64,000 bases of DNA from Obesumbacterium proteus (GCF_001586165.1 NZ_CP014608.1:868001-932000), one strand, 5' to 3'; positions 54,528 through 63,560 are shown, counted from the first letter of the stretch. A program made the numbers and translations. The notes: generated by a model not told the origin, from the letters alone.

Positions 54528-55206
54528 TTTTGGCTGCATTATCTTTGCTCTGTTAGGCGCAGTAAATGTGCAGGCAGCGGTAAACGCAGAAGCGACTCGC
54601 GTGGTGTTTAACGACGGTGAAACAGAAGCATCGTTGCAGCTCGTAAATAAAAATACTTATCCCGTAGTAGTTCAGGCTTGGTCTGACGACGGTGATCCAC
54701 AGTCAACGCCGGATAAAAGTGCGTCTCCCGTTCTGGTGTTGCCCGCGGTATTTAAGCTGCAACCTGAAGAGATGACAAATTTGCGTTTAATGCTGATGGA
54801 TAATCAGCTGCCTAAAGATCGTGAGTCTATGTTTTGGCTGAATATTTATGAGATCCCGCCAAGTCTGGTTGGGGGCTCCGTGCAGAAAATTACGATTGCA
54901 TTACGTACTCAAATGAAGTTGTTTTTACGCCCGAAAGGACTGGAAAAGCCACAGGAGTCCATTGGCAAAAAAATCACATTTGTGCGGCAAAACGAAGTGT
55001 TGATGATTGAAAACCCAACCGAGTTTTATTTAAGTCTTATTGGCGTGACAATAAATAATATTCCTATAGATATAGGAACGTTACCGCCCAAAAGCCGTCA
55101 TCAAATTACGTTGCCTTCGGGCTTAGGAAATATGAGCAAGAAGATATCCTTCTCGCTAATAAACGATGAAGGGAATTACTGGGATTATAACCAGATAATC
55201 AACTAA
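54499..55206 (+). CDS. Periplasmic fimbrial chaperone, second copy
   Basis: 235 residues with a signal peptide (FGCIIFALLGAVNVQA) and PapD-like domains: EATRVVFNDGETEASLQL, KDRESMFWLNIYEIPP and FYLSLIGVTINN. It starts inside the adhesin gene (29-base overlap). It is clearly distinct from the first chaperone, suggesting division of labour, perhaps one for pilin and one for adhesin. It is the last gene of the operon; no strong terminator follows. Confidence 0.9.
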   Translation: MHRFLSVFSNFGCIIFALLGAVNVQAAVNAEATRVVFNDGETEASLQLVNKNTYPVVVQAWSDDGDPQSTPDKSASPVLVLPAVFKLQPEEMTNLRLMLMDNQLPKDRESMFWLNIYEIPPSLVGGSVQKITIALRTQMKLFLRPKGLEKPQESIGKKITFVRQNEVLMIENPTEFYLSLIGVTINNIPIDIGTLPPKSRHQITLPSGLGNMSKKISFSLINDEGNYWDYNQIIN

Positions 55207-55281
55207 TCATTTAAGTGACCATTTTCCATAGGCGCTATTTCAGGTGTGACTAGTTATATATCTGTAGTTGTAGTAACTGCT

Positions 55282-56144
55282 TTACATTAATGTCGAACTC
55301 GTAGGATCAATATCTAAACAATACAGAACAAAAGCAAAATATAAGCCCATGTACTCTTCCGCTAATGTAATGAATGAATCATGCAGCGTCAGCGTCATAT
55401 TCTCATGAGGCGTCATGAGATTTTTCTTGGCTGCGGCATCAACAATTCTACGCAAGTGAGTACGTGACACGGAAGTTTCTTTCGCGATTTGGCTATAGGA
55501 TATATTGGCCGTGACGCCTTGATTTTCCTTTTGTTTCAAGGATTCGATGTAAAGACGTATAAAAATCATATGTCCAGCATCTTTTAATAAAAAGACTTGG
55601 GAGTCAGGCAGTATAGTGCTTACGATGACATCGTTGAACATCAAATCAGCGCAGCGAGTGAAGAAATTTTTTAATCCTCATAATTATTAAGGTGATCTTT
55701 TTTTAATCGATAATCAGGTAGAAGATCGGGAAAAATAGCGAGAGAGTTTTCTAAATAACGACGAGTCTCATCCAAACCTTTTTCAGTTGGATTGAACAAT
55801 AGAATTCGTTTGTCTTTTTCGCTTTTAGTTACATTAAGTCTTCCGCCAACTCGTAAGAAAAACATTAATGATTCCAGACTGTTATGACTACCCAGTCCGT
55901 GGCTTACGCAGTAGTTTTTAACATCGGATAATGTAGGGTCTTTACGCGTAAAATAAAAGCATAATATCGTTATAGCGATATTGAAACGCGTATCTTTAAA
56001 CATCGTTTTATAGAATAAAGGATGTGTTTTACACATTGATAACATCAAGTCGTAATGTCTTCCGATGGACTGCCTGAAATTAGGTAGTTTTTGTATTTCT
56101 GAACTATAAAGAAATAGTTCTTTTGCTAAATTGTTTTTTTGCAT
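55282..56144 (-). pseudogene. Fimbria-linked winged-helix regulator split by a frameshift
   Basis: The first part (55671-56144, 157 codons) ends NNYED-stop. The -1 frame stays open from just before that stop and continues as LKNFFTRCADLMFNDVIVST ... to 55282 with no ribosome site of its own. Restoring one T in GATTAAAAAATTT (55660s) joins both into a protein of about 284 residues. Part one has a winged helix (HNSLESLMFFLRVGGRLNV); part two has a second helix-turn-helix (ISYSQIAKETSVSRTHLRRI). Family not recognised. It may be a recent mutation, a sequencing error, or two genuine proteins. Confidence 0.6.
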
Positions 56145-56585
56145 ATTTTCTTTTTATTTTGATGGCAAATACCGCGATAGGGGTATCTGCTCGGTGTTTA
56201 AAAATTTAGGTTAGTGTTCCAGAATCATTATATCTAGATTAAACGCAATGTCATGATGTCAATGCTATCTATTATTTGTATAACCTATTATTTGATCGGG
56301 TGAAATACAGGCATAAAATGACTTTTTAGGCATGTTATACATTGCGATTGTAGTTAATATCTCTTCTTTTTAATAAATAAATGGATTTTTATTCTGCATG
56401 GTGTGCTGGTTTTATATACAAAACATACCAGAAATGTTCATGTATTTATAACAACTTAAGGTGTTATAGTTTTCTTTAAGGTTTGTGAATAATTATTTTC
56501 ATGCCTTTAGGAATTTATACATTGAATTGCAAAATTGCAGGATAATTTGAAGGTTTTTCCTCATATAATTATCATTAGGGATAAA
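56145..56585. other. AT-rich divergent regulatory region
   Basis: About 440 very AT-rich bases between divergent regulator genes. No ORF or defined operator is seen; likely contains both promoters and H-NS-type DNA. Confidence 0.4.
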
Positions 56586-57224
56586 ATGTTAAGAATTGCA
56601 TTAGTTGAAACCTCTCATGTTGATGCGATGGGAATATATAGTTGCATGGATGGCATGGATATGAAATGTCAGCCTTTCGACTTGTGTTCTCAGTTTGTTC
56701 TTGAGCACACGCTAAAACCATTTGATGCATTAATTATCGAAATTGTTCCTTTTGAATATGGTTTATCAGGCGCATTAGATACTTTGCATTTTCTGAAAGC
56801 GGCTTTTCCTAAACTTCCGGTGATCGTCTTAACTCGTTCTGAAGATCCCTATGTTTTGTCGAGAGTTATTTCACACAACACCTATACGCTGCTGTCTAAG
56901 CAGGAGCCGATTTCGTTGTTGCGTGAGGCGATTATGGCACGTCTATTATCGGGCGTGGTTGAGCATAGCGATGCCATTAGAGGCTTCCTTGAAAAACGAG
57001 GAAAACAAGCCGATGTTAAGATAACGCGCAGCGAAGAAAGGGTGATGAGCTGCTTACAGCAGGGGCAAACGCTCGGAGAAATTGCGCGTAAATTAAAAGT
57101 GAGTGAAAAAACGATCAGTGGTCATAAGCGCAGCGCAATGCGTAAGCTTGGACTAACCAACCATGCCAATTTCTGCCGTTATCTGGTTAGCCACAAGGAA
57201 GGGTTGCTACAGGAGCGCGCGTAG
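56586..57224 (+). CDS. LuxR-family regulator with receiver-like domain
   Basis: 212 residues: an N-terminal pseudo-receiver (LRIALVETSHVDAMGIYSC; DALIIEIVPFEYG; LPVIVLTRSED) and a C-terminal LuxR helix-turn-helix (ITRSEERVMSCLQQG, LGEIARKLKVSEKTISGHKRSAMRKLGL). The acidic phosphorylation pocket is not canonical, as in RcsA/FimW-like regulators, so phosphorylation is doubtful. The ATG at 56586 follows AGGG. Its place beside the fimbrial operon suggests it controls fimbriae. Its last 18 bases overlap the convergent aaaT. Confidence 0.82.
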   Translation: MLRIALVETSHVDAMGIYSCMDGMDMKCQPFDLCSQFVLEHTLKPFDALIIEIVPFEYGLSGALDTLHFLKAAFPKLPVIVLTRSEDPYVLSRVISHNTYTLLSKQEPISLLREAIMARLLSGVVEHSDAIRGFLEKRGKQADVKITRSEERVMSCLQQGQTLGEIARKLKVSEKTISGHKRSAMRKLGLTNHANFCRYLVSHKEGLLQERA

Positions 57225-57707
57225 TCTTGCCATATGGAATGCATCAACGTAATTACCATCACGATAAGCGTAGCTACGGCTGGTGCCTTCTATTTCAAAA
57301 CCAAATTTTTTATATAGCGCAATCGCGCCAACGTTATCGGTAAATACCGTCAGCTCAACTCTTTTTAAATCCAGCCATTTATCGGCAAGTTCCAGCATAG
57401 CCGTCATCAGTTTGCTGCCCACGCCGCGGCCTTGAAAATCATGCCTAACGCTGATGCCAAAGGTTCCGCTGTGGCGCATACGTGGCCGCTGGTAGGCGTC
57501 TAAACTCACACATCCTACGATGTCATTTTCATGCACAGCCACGAGATGATAGGTGCCAGCCGGCGTTTGATTCAGGCGTTTTTCCCAAACTTCTGTTGTG
57601 GCATAGGGAAGCTGTAGCGTTTGAGCGTAGACCTGCGGATAAGTATGTAATTTGTGCAATTCTTCGACATCTTTTGGCGTTGCTGCGCGAATTATAATCT
57701 CGGCCAT
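57207..57707 (-). CDS. aaaT: L-amino acid N-acetyltransferase AaaT (YhhY)
   Basis: 166-residue GNAT acetyltransferase. The acetyl-CoA motif DFQGRGVGSKLM and the C-terminal YKKFGFEIEGTSRSYAYRDG match E. coli YhhY/AaaT, which acetylates some amino acids such as Met and Phe. AGGA precedes the ATG. As in E. coli, ryhB is next to it and divergent. Confidence 0.88.
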   Translation of the reverse strand: MAEIIIRAATPKDVEELHKLHTYPQVYAQTLQLPYATTEVWEKRLNQTPAGTYHLVAVHENDIVGCVSLDAYQRPRMRHSGTFGISVRHDFQGRGVGSKLMTAMLELADKWLDLKRVELTVFTDNVGAIALYKKFGFEIEGTSRSYAYRDGNYVDAFHMARLRALL

Positions 57708-57798
57708 TTGTTTTTCCTGTCAACGAGTTAGCGAATAACCCATTCAATATAAAGGATAAAAACTATTTTAGTAGGGTTATTAATAGATAAAAAAACGC

Positions 57799-57828
57799 TT
57801 TACAAGTGATATTGATAATGATTATCAT
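57799..57828 (+). promoter_or_regulatory. ryhB promoter with Fur box
   Basis: -35 TTTACA (57799-57804), 18-base spacer and -10 TATCAT (57823-57828). A perfect 7-1-7 palindrome TGATAAT-G-ATTATCA (57813-57827) overlaps the -10 region and matches the Fur consensus. Repression by Fe-Fur is expected. Confidence 0.88.
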
Positions 57829-57834
57829 TGCCGT

Positions 57835-57984
57835 GCGTTCTAGGGAAGACAACCTTAGAGAAACGTCTGTTAAGTAGCTCATATTTGGCCGACGCTATCC
57901 AAGGAGTCCTTTCGAGAAGGCACGACATTGCTCACATTGCTTCCAGTGTTTTTTTAGCCAGCTCGGGTGCTGGCTTTTTTTTTT
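57835..57984 (+). ncRNA. ryhB: RyhB iron-responsive small RNA (5'-extended form)
   Basis: The RyhB core CACGACATTGCTCACATTGC then TTCCAGT (57921-57947) is identical to E. coli over the seed. It is followed by the terminator AGCCAGC/GCTGGCT (57956-57975) and ten T. Hfq-dependent RyhB base-pairs with mRNAs of iron-using proteins when iron is scarce. The inferred start near 57835 gives about 150 nt against 90 nt in E. coli: about 86 bases lie before the core, compared with about 34. The transcription start is inferred from the promoter. Confidence 0.9.
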
Positions 57985-58109
57985 GCCTAAATTTGGCTGT
58001 GCTTCGAGTATCGCCTATGACTTTTGGGGATAAAAGCACTGTCGTCATCCCTCGATCAGTTACACTATTTACCATGTGAAACCTGCCATGTGAATGAAGG
58101 ATATTTTCC

Positions 58110-59804
58110 ATGGATGTCAGCCAGATCGATTTAATTCTCTCCCTGCTTCAACAGATGTGCGTTTATCTGGTTATCGCCTATTTGTTGAGTAAAACCCCGC
58201 TGTTTATCCCGCTGATGCAGGTCACTGTTCGTTTGCCGCATAAGCTGGTGTGTTACCTCACCTTTTCGATGTTTTGCATCATGGGAACCTATTTTGGCCT
58301 GCACATCGATGATTCTATCGCCAATACCCGTGCAATAGGCGCTGTTTTAGGTGGGGTTCTTGGTGGGCCATCGGTGGGCTTTTTGGTGGGATTGACCGGC
58401 GGTCTGCATCGCTATTCGATGGGCGGCATGACTGCAATGGCCTGTATGATTTCCACGGTGGTGGAAGGCTTAGTCGGTGGGTTATTGCATCGCTATATGC
58501 TGAAAAATAATCGGCTAGATCTGCTGTTCCAACCGCTGGTGATTGCTGCGATTACTTTCTTGGCTGAGTGTTTCCAGATGCTGATCATTTTGATCGTGGC
58601 GCGCCCGTTCTGGGAGGCTGAGGAGCTGGTAGAAAATATTGCGTTGCCGATGATGATCACCAACACCGTCGGTGCGGCTATGTTTATGCAGATCTTGCTC
58701 GATCGGCGGGCGATCTTTGAAAAATATACTTCGGCGTTCTCCTCAAAAGCCCTGCAAATCGCGGCCCGAGCAGAAGGTGTCATGCGGCAAGGCTTTAACC
58801 CGCAGAACAGCATGAAAGTTGCCAAAGTGCTGTATGAAGAATTAGGGGTTGGTGCAGTGGCGATCACCGATCGTGAAAAGCTGTTGGCGTTTATTGGCAT
58901 TGGCGACGATCATCATCTAGTGGGATCGCCCATTACTTCTCATCACACGCATCGTGCCATTGAGCTCGATCAAGTGGTCTATGCCGATGGTAACGAGGTG
59001 GCGTATCAGTGTTCAGTCACGCCGAACTGTAAGCTTGGCTCAACGCTGGTGATCCCGCTGCGCGGTGAAGATAACCGTGTGGTAGGTAGCATCAAGCTGT
59101 ATGAGCCGAAGAATAAGTTGTTCTCCAGTATTAACCGCACACTAGGTGAGGGTATAGCTCATTTGCTTTCAGCACAGATATTGGCGGGTAAATATGAGCA
59201 GCAGAAACAATTATTGGCTCAGTCTGAGATCAAGTTGCTGCATGCACAGGTGAATCCTCACTTTCTGTTTAACGCGCTGAATACCTTATCGGCGGTGATC
59301 CGGCGCGACCCCGACCACGCGCGTAAGCTGGTGCTTTCGCTGTCGACGTTTTTCCGCAAAAATCTAAAACGCAGCAGCGACGAAGTGACGCTGGGTGATG
59401 AAATCGAGCATGTAAAAGCCTATTTGGAGATTGAGAAAGCGCGTTTCTCCGATCATCTGATGATTGATTTTGATATCGACGAGTCCTTAATGCATATCCG
59501 TTTGCCCGCGTTTTCGTTGCAGCCGATTGTGGAGAATGCGATTAAGCATGGCACGTCGCAGCTGTTTGGCGTTGGTGAGGTTCGCTTGCATAGCTGGAGA
59601 GAGGACGACGATATTCTGATTAGCGTTGAAGATAATGCGGGTCTCTATCAGTCCAAACCACGCGGCGATGGCCTAGGCATGAACTTGGTCGATCGTAGGA
59701 TTAAAGCTCGCTATGGCGATAGGTTTGGTGTGAGCGTGGAAAGCGAGGCGGATAAATTTACTCGCATTGTGATTCGCGTACCGAAGGTGGTGGTCGAGGC
59801 GTAA
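58110..59804 (+). CDS. btsS: LytS-type sensor histidine kinase BtsS (YehU)
   Basis: 564 residues. It comprises an N-terminal 5TM-LYT membrane domain (LQQMCVYLVIAYLLSKTPLF; GLHIDDSIANTRAIGAVLGG), a GAF domain (GAVAITDREKLLAFIGIGDD) and a His-kinase core with QVNPH384FLFNALN, the N-box IVENAIKHG and the G-box GDGLGMNL. It is closest to E. coli BtsS, which senses extracellular pyruvate and partners BtsR. No btsR-like regulator follows: the gene is succeeded by a hairpin and the convergent asd, so the kinase is an orphan here. Confidence 0.9.
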   Translation: MDVSQIDLILSLLQQMCVYLVIAYLLSKTPLFIPLMQVTVRLPHKLVCYLTFSMFCIMGTYFGLHIDDSIANTRAIGAVLGGVLGGPSVGFLVGLTGGLHRYSMGGMTAMACMISTVVEGLVGGLLHRYMLKNNRLDLLFQPLVIAAITFLAECFQMLIILIVARPFWEAEELVENIALPMMITNTVGAAMFMQILLDRRAIFEKYTSAFSSKALQIAARAEGVMRQGFNPQNSMKVAKVLYEELGVGAVAITDREKLLAFIGIGDDHHLVGSPITSHHTHRAIELDQVVYADGNEVAYQCSVTPNCKLGSTLVIPLRGEDNRVVGSIKLYEPKNKLFSSINRTLGEGIAHLLSAQILAGKYEQQKQLLAQSEIKLLHAQVNPHFLFNALNTLSAVIRRDPDHARKLVLSLSTFFRKNLKRSSDEVTLGDEIEHVKAYLEIEKARFSDHLMIDFDIDESLMHIRLPAFSLQPIVENAIKHGTSQLFGVGEVRLHSWREDDDILISVEDNAGLYQSKPRGDGLGMNLVDRRIKARYGDRFGVSVESEADKFTRIVIRVPKVVVEA

Positions 59805-59821
59805 TAGTGACGGAATAGGAA

Positions 59822-59843
59822 CCCTCTCCAACGAAGGAGAGGG
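59822..59843. terminator. Bidirectional hairpin between btsS and asd
   Basis: CCCTCTCC/GGAGAGGG with a 6-nt loop. The sequence resembles a half-copy of the type B repeat hairpin found elsewhere in the window. Confidence 0.65.
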
Positions 59844-59851
59844 CTAATCAT

Positions 59852-60955
59852 TTACAGCACAAACTTCAGCATGCGACGCAGAGGTTCAGCTGCGCCCCAC
59901 AGCAGCTGATCGCCAACGGTAAATGCTGAAAGGTACTGTGGCCCCATGTTCAGCTTACGTAAGCGGCCGACCGGCGTTGATAGCGTACCGGTGACGGCAG
60001 CAGGGGTTAGCTCGCGCATGCTAAGCTCGCGGTCATTCGGAACCACTTTCACCCAGTCGTTGTGGCTGGCCAGCATTTGCTCGATTTCAGGCAGGGAGAC
60101 ATCCTGTTTGAGCTTGATGGTGAAGGCTTGGCTATGGCAACGCAGAGCGCCAACGCGCACGCATAAACCATCGACGGGAATGATCTCTTTGGTGGCTAAA
60201 ATCTTGTTAGTTTCAGCCTGACCTTTCCACTCTTCTTTGCTTTGACCGTTATCCAGCGCTTTGTCGATCCAAGGGATCAGACTACCCGCCAGCGGTACGC
60301 CGAAATTATCGATTGGCAGCGTGCCGCTGCGGCTTAACTCGGTGACTTTGCGTTCGATATCTAAAATGGCAGAAGCCGGATTTTGTAGCTCTTTGGCAAC
60401 GCTGTTATGCAGCATCCCCATTTGGCTGAGCAGCTCACGCATATGGCGCGCACCGCCGCCGGAGGCTGCCTGATAAGTCGCCACGGATACCCAATCGACC
60501 AGATTGTTGGCAAATAGGCCGCCCAGAGACATCAACATCAGGCTTACGGTGCAGTTACCGCCCGCGAAGGTTTTAATGCCTTTATTGAGCGCATCATGAA
60601 TCACATCGTGGTTAACCGGATCGAGGATAATCACGGAGTCCTCGTTCATGCGCAGCGAAGATGCGGCATCAATCCAGTAACCTTGCCAGCCGCTGGCGCG
60701 CAGCTTAGGGTAAATCTCGTTGGTGTAATCGCCGCCCTGGCAGGTAATGATAATGTCCAACGCCTTTAACGCGTCGATATCATACGCATCTTGCAAGGTG
60801 CCTTGCTGACCGGTAAAGGTTGGTGCAGGTTCACCGTGCTGAGATGTGGAGAAAAAAACCGGGCGAATGGCGTCAAAATCGCGTTCTTCAATCATGCGTT
60901 GCATGAGTACAGAGCCGACCATCCCGCGCCAACCGATAAAACCAACGTTTTTCAT
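59852..60955 (-). CDS. asd: Aspartate-semialdehyde dehydrogenase Asd
   Basis: 367 residues, the same length as E. coli. NADP-binding GWRGMVGSVLMQRM is at the N-terminus and the catalytic C135 is in GGNCTVSLMLM. It makes aspartate semialdehyde for lysine, diaminopimelate, threonine and methionine synthesis. AGGA precedes the ATG. It stands alone between btsS and pldB. Confidence 0.97.
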   Translation of the reverse strand: MKNVGFIGWRGMVGSVLMQRMIEERDFDAIRPVFFSTSQHGEPAPTFTGQQGTLQDAYDIDALKALDIIITCQGGDYTNEIYPKLRASGWQGYWIDAASSLRMNEDSVIILDPVNHDVIHDALNKGIKTFAGGNCTVSLMLMSLGGLFANNLVDWVSVATYQAASGGGARHMRELLSQMGMLHNSVAKELQNPASAILDIERKVTELSRSGTLPIDNFGVPLAGSLIPWIDKALDNGQSKEEWKGQAETNKILATKEIIPVDGLCVRVGALRCHSQAFTIKLKQDVSLPEIEQMLASHNDWVKVVPNDRELSMRELTPAAVTGTLSTPVGRLRKLNMGPQYLSAFTVGDQLLWGAAEPLRRMLKFVL

Positions 60956-61241
60956 ATGTAGTCCTGCCTTGGAGTTTTTATATTAAGAAATTAAAGCCGC
61001 CTGTCTGTGCGGTGGGGCTTGCCCCATTAACCAAACTTACAAAATGTGTGACGATGCGCAAGTGAATTTATTCGATATGGGTGAATGTATTCATGTGCGT
61101 AACTAATAATCACCTTTTGGGTTCGCGTTCTGCCGACAATATGGTTATCACTCCCTGAACGCGCGCTTTTATGCCACAATACGAAACAGTTATTTCTTGT
61201 GCGATTGCTCACAAAATTACCAAAGGACAATAACGGCTCCT

Positions 61242-62267
61242 ATGCCTCCTCTGAACCAAAGCTGGTTGCAGCGCGAGAACGAATTCGCCGCATTTACCAC
61301 CGGTCCATTACTCGATTTCTGGCAACAACGTCAGGAAGAGGTTTTTATGGGAGTGGACGATGTTTCGATTCGATTTGTCCGTTTTACGTCAAAACAGCAT
61401 TCCCGTGTGGTACTGGTTTCGCCAGGTCGCATCGAAAGCTACATGAAGTATCCCGAACTCGCCTACGATCTGTTTCACAGCGGCTATGACGTGGTGATTA
61501 TTGATCATCGTGGTCAGGGAAAATCAGGGCGAATGCTGGACGACCATCACCGTGGTCACGTCGTCCGTTTTGATGATTACGTCGATGATTTAGAGATTCT
61601 GTGGCAGCAAGAAATTTTATCTAAACCCTACAAACAGCGTTTTGCGTTGGCCCACTCCATGGGCGGTGCGATACTCGCGCTGTTTTTGGCTCGCAAGCCG
61701 CAGGGCGTCACCGCCGCCGCGCTGTGTGCGCCCATGACAGGGATAAAATTGCCCATGCCGTTATGGGTTGCCAAGCGAATTGCGGACTGGGCAGAACGTT
61801 ATCCGAAAATGCGGGATAATTACGCATTAGGTACCGGCCATTGGCGCCCATTGCCTTTTATTGTTAATGAACTCACCCATAGTCGGGTTCGCTATCGCCG
61901 TTTTTTACGCTATTACGCTGATTACCCTGAATTACAGGTCGGCGGGCCGACTTACCGCTGGGTGCGCGAAAGTATTCAGGCGGGGGAACGAGCCATCGCC
62001 AACGCTGAAAATATCACTGCGCCACTGCTGTTATTACAAGCGGGTGATGATCGGGTCGTTGCCAACGCATCGCATTTTTCTTTTTGTCAGTCACTCACGA
62101 AAGCGGGGAATCCACCATACGGTGGGGCTCCCCATATTATTAAGGGCGCACGCCACGAGATCCTGTTTGAGCGGGACGCAATGCGCACTGAGGCGTTAAA
62201 TGCCATTTTGCATTTTTACGCTCTTCACTCCGATTCGTCGGCAGAAACTGCCGCCAACCCCAGCTGA
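61242..62267 (+). CDS. pldB: Lysophospholipase L2 (PldB)
   Basis: 341-residue alpha/beta hydrolase associated with the inner membrane that deacylates lysophospholipids. The nucleophile elbow LAHSMGGA, the oxyanion region IDHRGQGKSGR and the terminal His in KGARHEILFE give a full triad pattern. The start MPPLNQSWLQREN at 61242 matches the E. coli length; the 15-codon upstream frame is not used. yigL follows by 16 bases, the E. coli arrangement. Confidence 0.92.
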   Translation: MPPLNQSWLQRENEFAAFTTGPLLDFWQQRQEEVFMGVDDVSIRFVRFTSKQHSRVVLVSPGRIESYMKYPELAYDLFHSGYDVVIIDHRGQGKSGRMLDDHHRGHVVRFDDYVDDLEILWQQEILSKPYKQRFALAHSMGGAILALFLARKPQGVTAAALCAPMTGIKLPMPLWVAKRIADWAERYPKMRDNYALGTGHWRPLPFIVNELTHSRVRYRRFLRYYADYPELQVGGPTYRWVRESIQAGERAIANAENITAPLLLLQAGDDRVVANASHFSFCQSLTKAGNPPYGGAPHIIKGARHEILFERDAMRTEALNAILHFYALHSDSSAETAANPS

Positions 62268-62283
62268 GGTTAGAACACACTTT

Positions 62284-63096
62284 ATGTACCACATTGTTGC
62301 TTCTGATATGGACGGCACCCTGCTGTCACCTGCTCATACATTGACTCCATTTGCCCGTGAAACTTTGCAACAGCTGACCCAGCTCGGGGTAAATTTTGTA
62401 TTTGCCACAGGCCGTCATCATATTGATATTGCACAGGTTAGAGACAGTTTAGGTATCAGCGCTTTCATGATTACGTCAAACGGTGCGCGTGTACATAACA
62501 CCGCCGGTGAGCTGATTTTCAGCCATAACGTGGATGAAGATATTGCCCGCGACCTTTACAACATCGTGCACAACGATCCAGATATCCTGACCAACGTCTA
62601 TCGTAATGATGATTGGTTCATGAACCGTGAAAGCCCTGAGCAGAAAGCGTTTTTCCAAGAGTCCGTTTTCCACTATCAGCTGTTTGAACCGGCATTTTTA
62701 CCCACCGACGGCATCTGTAAAGTCTATTACACCAGCGATACTCACGAAAAACTGCTGCCGTTGGAAGAAGCTATCAATGCACGCTGGGGTGACCGCGTAA
62801 ACGTCAGTTTCTCACTGCCAACCTGCTTAGAAGTGATGGCGGGCGGCGTATCAAAAGGCCATGCGCTGGAATATGTGGCGAAGCTCTTGGGCTATACGCT
62901 TAAAGATTGCATCGCTTTCGGCGACGGCATGAACGACATGGAAATGCTGTCGATGGCGGGCAAAGGTTGCATCATGCGCGATTCCCATCAGCGCCTGAAA
63001 GACGCGTTGCCAAATCTGGAAGTGATCGGCAGCAACGTTGATGATGCGGTACCGCATTATCTGCGGAAGATGTATTTGGAAGCATCTGCGGACTGA
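62284..63096 (+). CDS. yigL: HAD-family phosphatase YigL
   Basis: 270-residue Cof-type HAD phosphatase (pyridoxal phosphate and sugar phosphates in E. coli). HAD motif I is ASDMDGTLL, motif II TSNGA, motif III lysine in GGVSKGHALE, and motif IV FGDGMNDMEML. In E. coli the pldB-yigL mRNA is processed so that SgrS can raise YigL during sugar-phosphate stress; whether this site is kept was not determined. The ATG at 62284 aligns with the family start. Confidence 0.93.
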   Translation: MYHIVASDMDGTLLSPAHTLTPFARETLQQLTQLGVNFVFATGRHHIDIAQVRDSLGISAFMITSNGARVHNTAGELIFSHNVDEDIARDLYNIVHNDPDILTNVYRNDDWFMNRESPEQKAFFQESVFHYQLFEPAFLPTDGICKVYYTSDTHEKLLPLEEAINARWGDRVNVSFSLPTCLEVMAGGVSKGHALEYVAKLLGYTLKDCIAFGDGMNDMEMLSMAGKGCIMRDSHQRLKDALPNLEVIGSNVDDAVPHYLRKMYLEASAD

Positions 63097-63560
63097 CCCC
63101 CTCCCAACCTCCCCCTTGTCAGGGGGAGGAGCCGATCGAGATCCTTACCAATATCACTGAACAGTTCCCTCCACTGCGAAGGGGAGGGTTAGGATGTGGT
63201 AAATATCAGTATTGCTGACTGACCCTTTCCCAACCTCCCCCTTGGCAGGGGGAGGAGCCGATCGAGAATCTTACGAACATCACTGAACAGCTCCCTCCCC
63301 TGTGAAGGGGAGGGTTAGGGAGGGGTAAATGCGGACTGACCCCCTCCCAACTTCCCCCTTAGCAGGGGGAGGAGTCGTTCGAGAATCTTACGAACATCAC
63401 TGAACAGTTCCCTCCCCTGCGAAGGGGAGGGTTAGGGTGGGGTAAATGCGGACTGACCCCCACCCAATCTCCCCCTTGGCAGGGGGAGGAGCCGATCGAG
63501 ATACTTACGAAAATCACTGAACAATTCCCTCCCCTTGTTTAATGAGGGAGGAGATCGAGC
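63097..63560. repeat. Palindromic repeat cluster after yigL (four copies)
   Basis: Four copies, each beginning CTGACCC near 63093, 63220, 63334 and 63454. Each contains type A hairpin CTCCCCCTTGGCAGGGGGAG, a conserved CCGATCGAGA...TTACGAACATCACTGAACA linker (variable) and type B hairpin CCCTCCCC/GGGGAGGG ended by GGTTAGG-TGGGGTAAAT. The fourth copy is cut short at the second hairpin. The order and strand are reverse to the 36.7 kb array. The remaining 120 bases to the terminator hold nothing recognised. Confidence 0.85.

Noticed and set aside
55655..55680. Programmed ribosomal frameshift at the A-run in the fimbrial regulator
   Set aside because: The stop codon comes before the A-run, so ribosomes would end before reaching it; a simple one-base loss explains the frames better.
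58110..59804. Assignment of the LytS-type kinase to YpdA/PyrS
   Set aside because: The N-terminal and GAF sequences follow BtsS (YehU) much more closely from memory of both families; no ypdB-like gene adjoins it.
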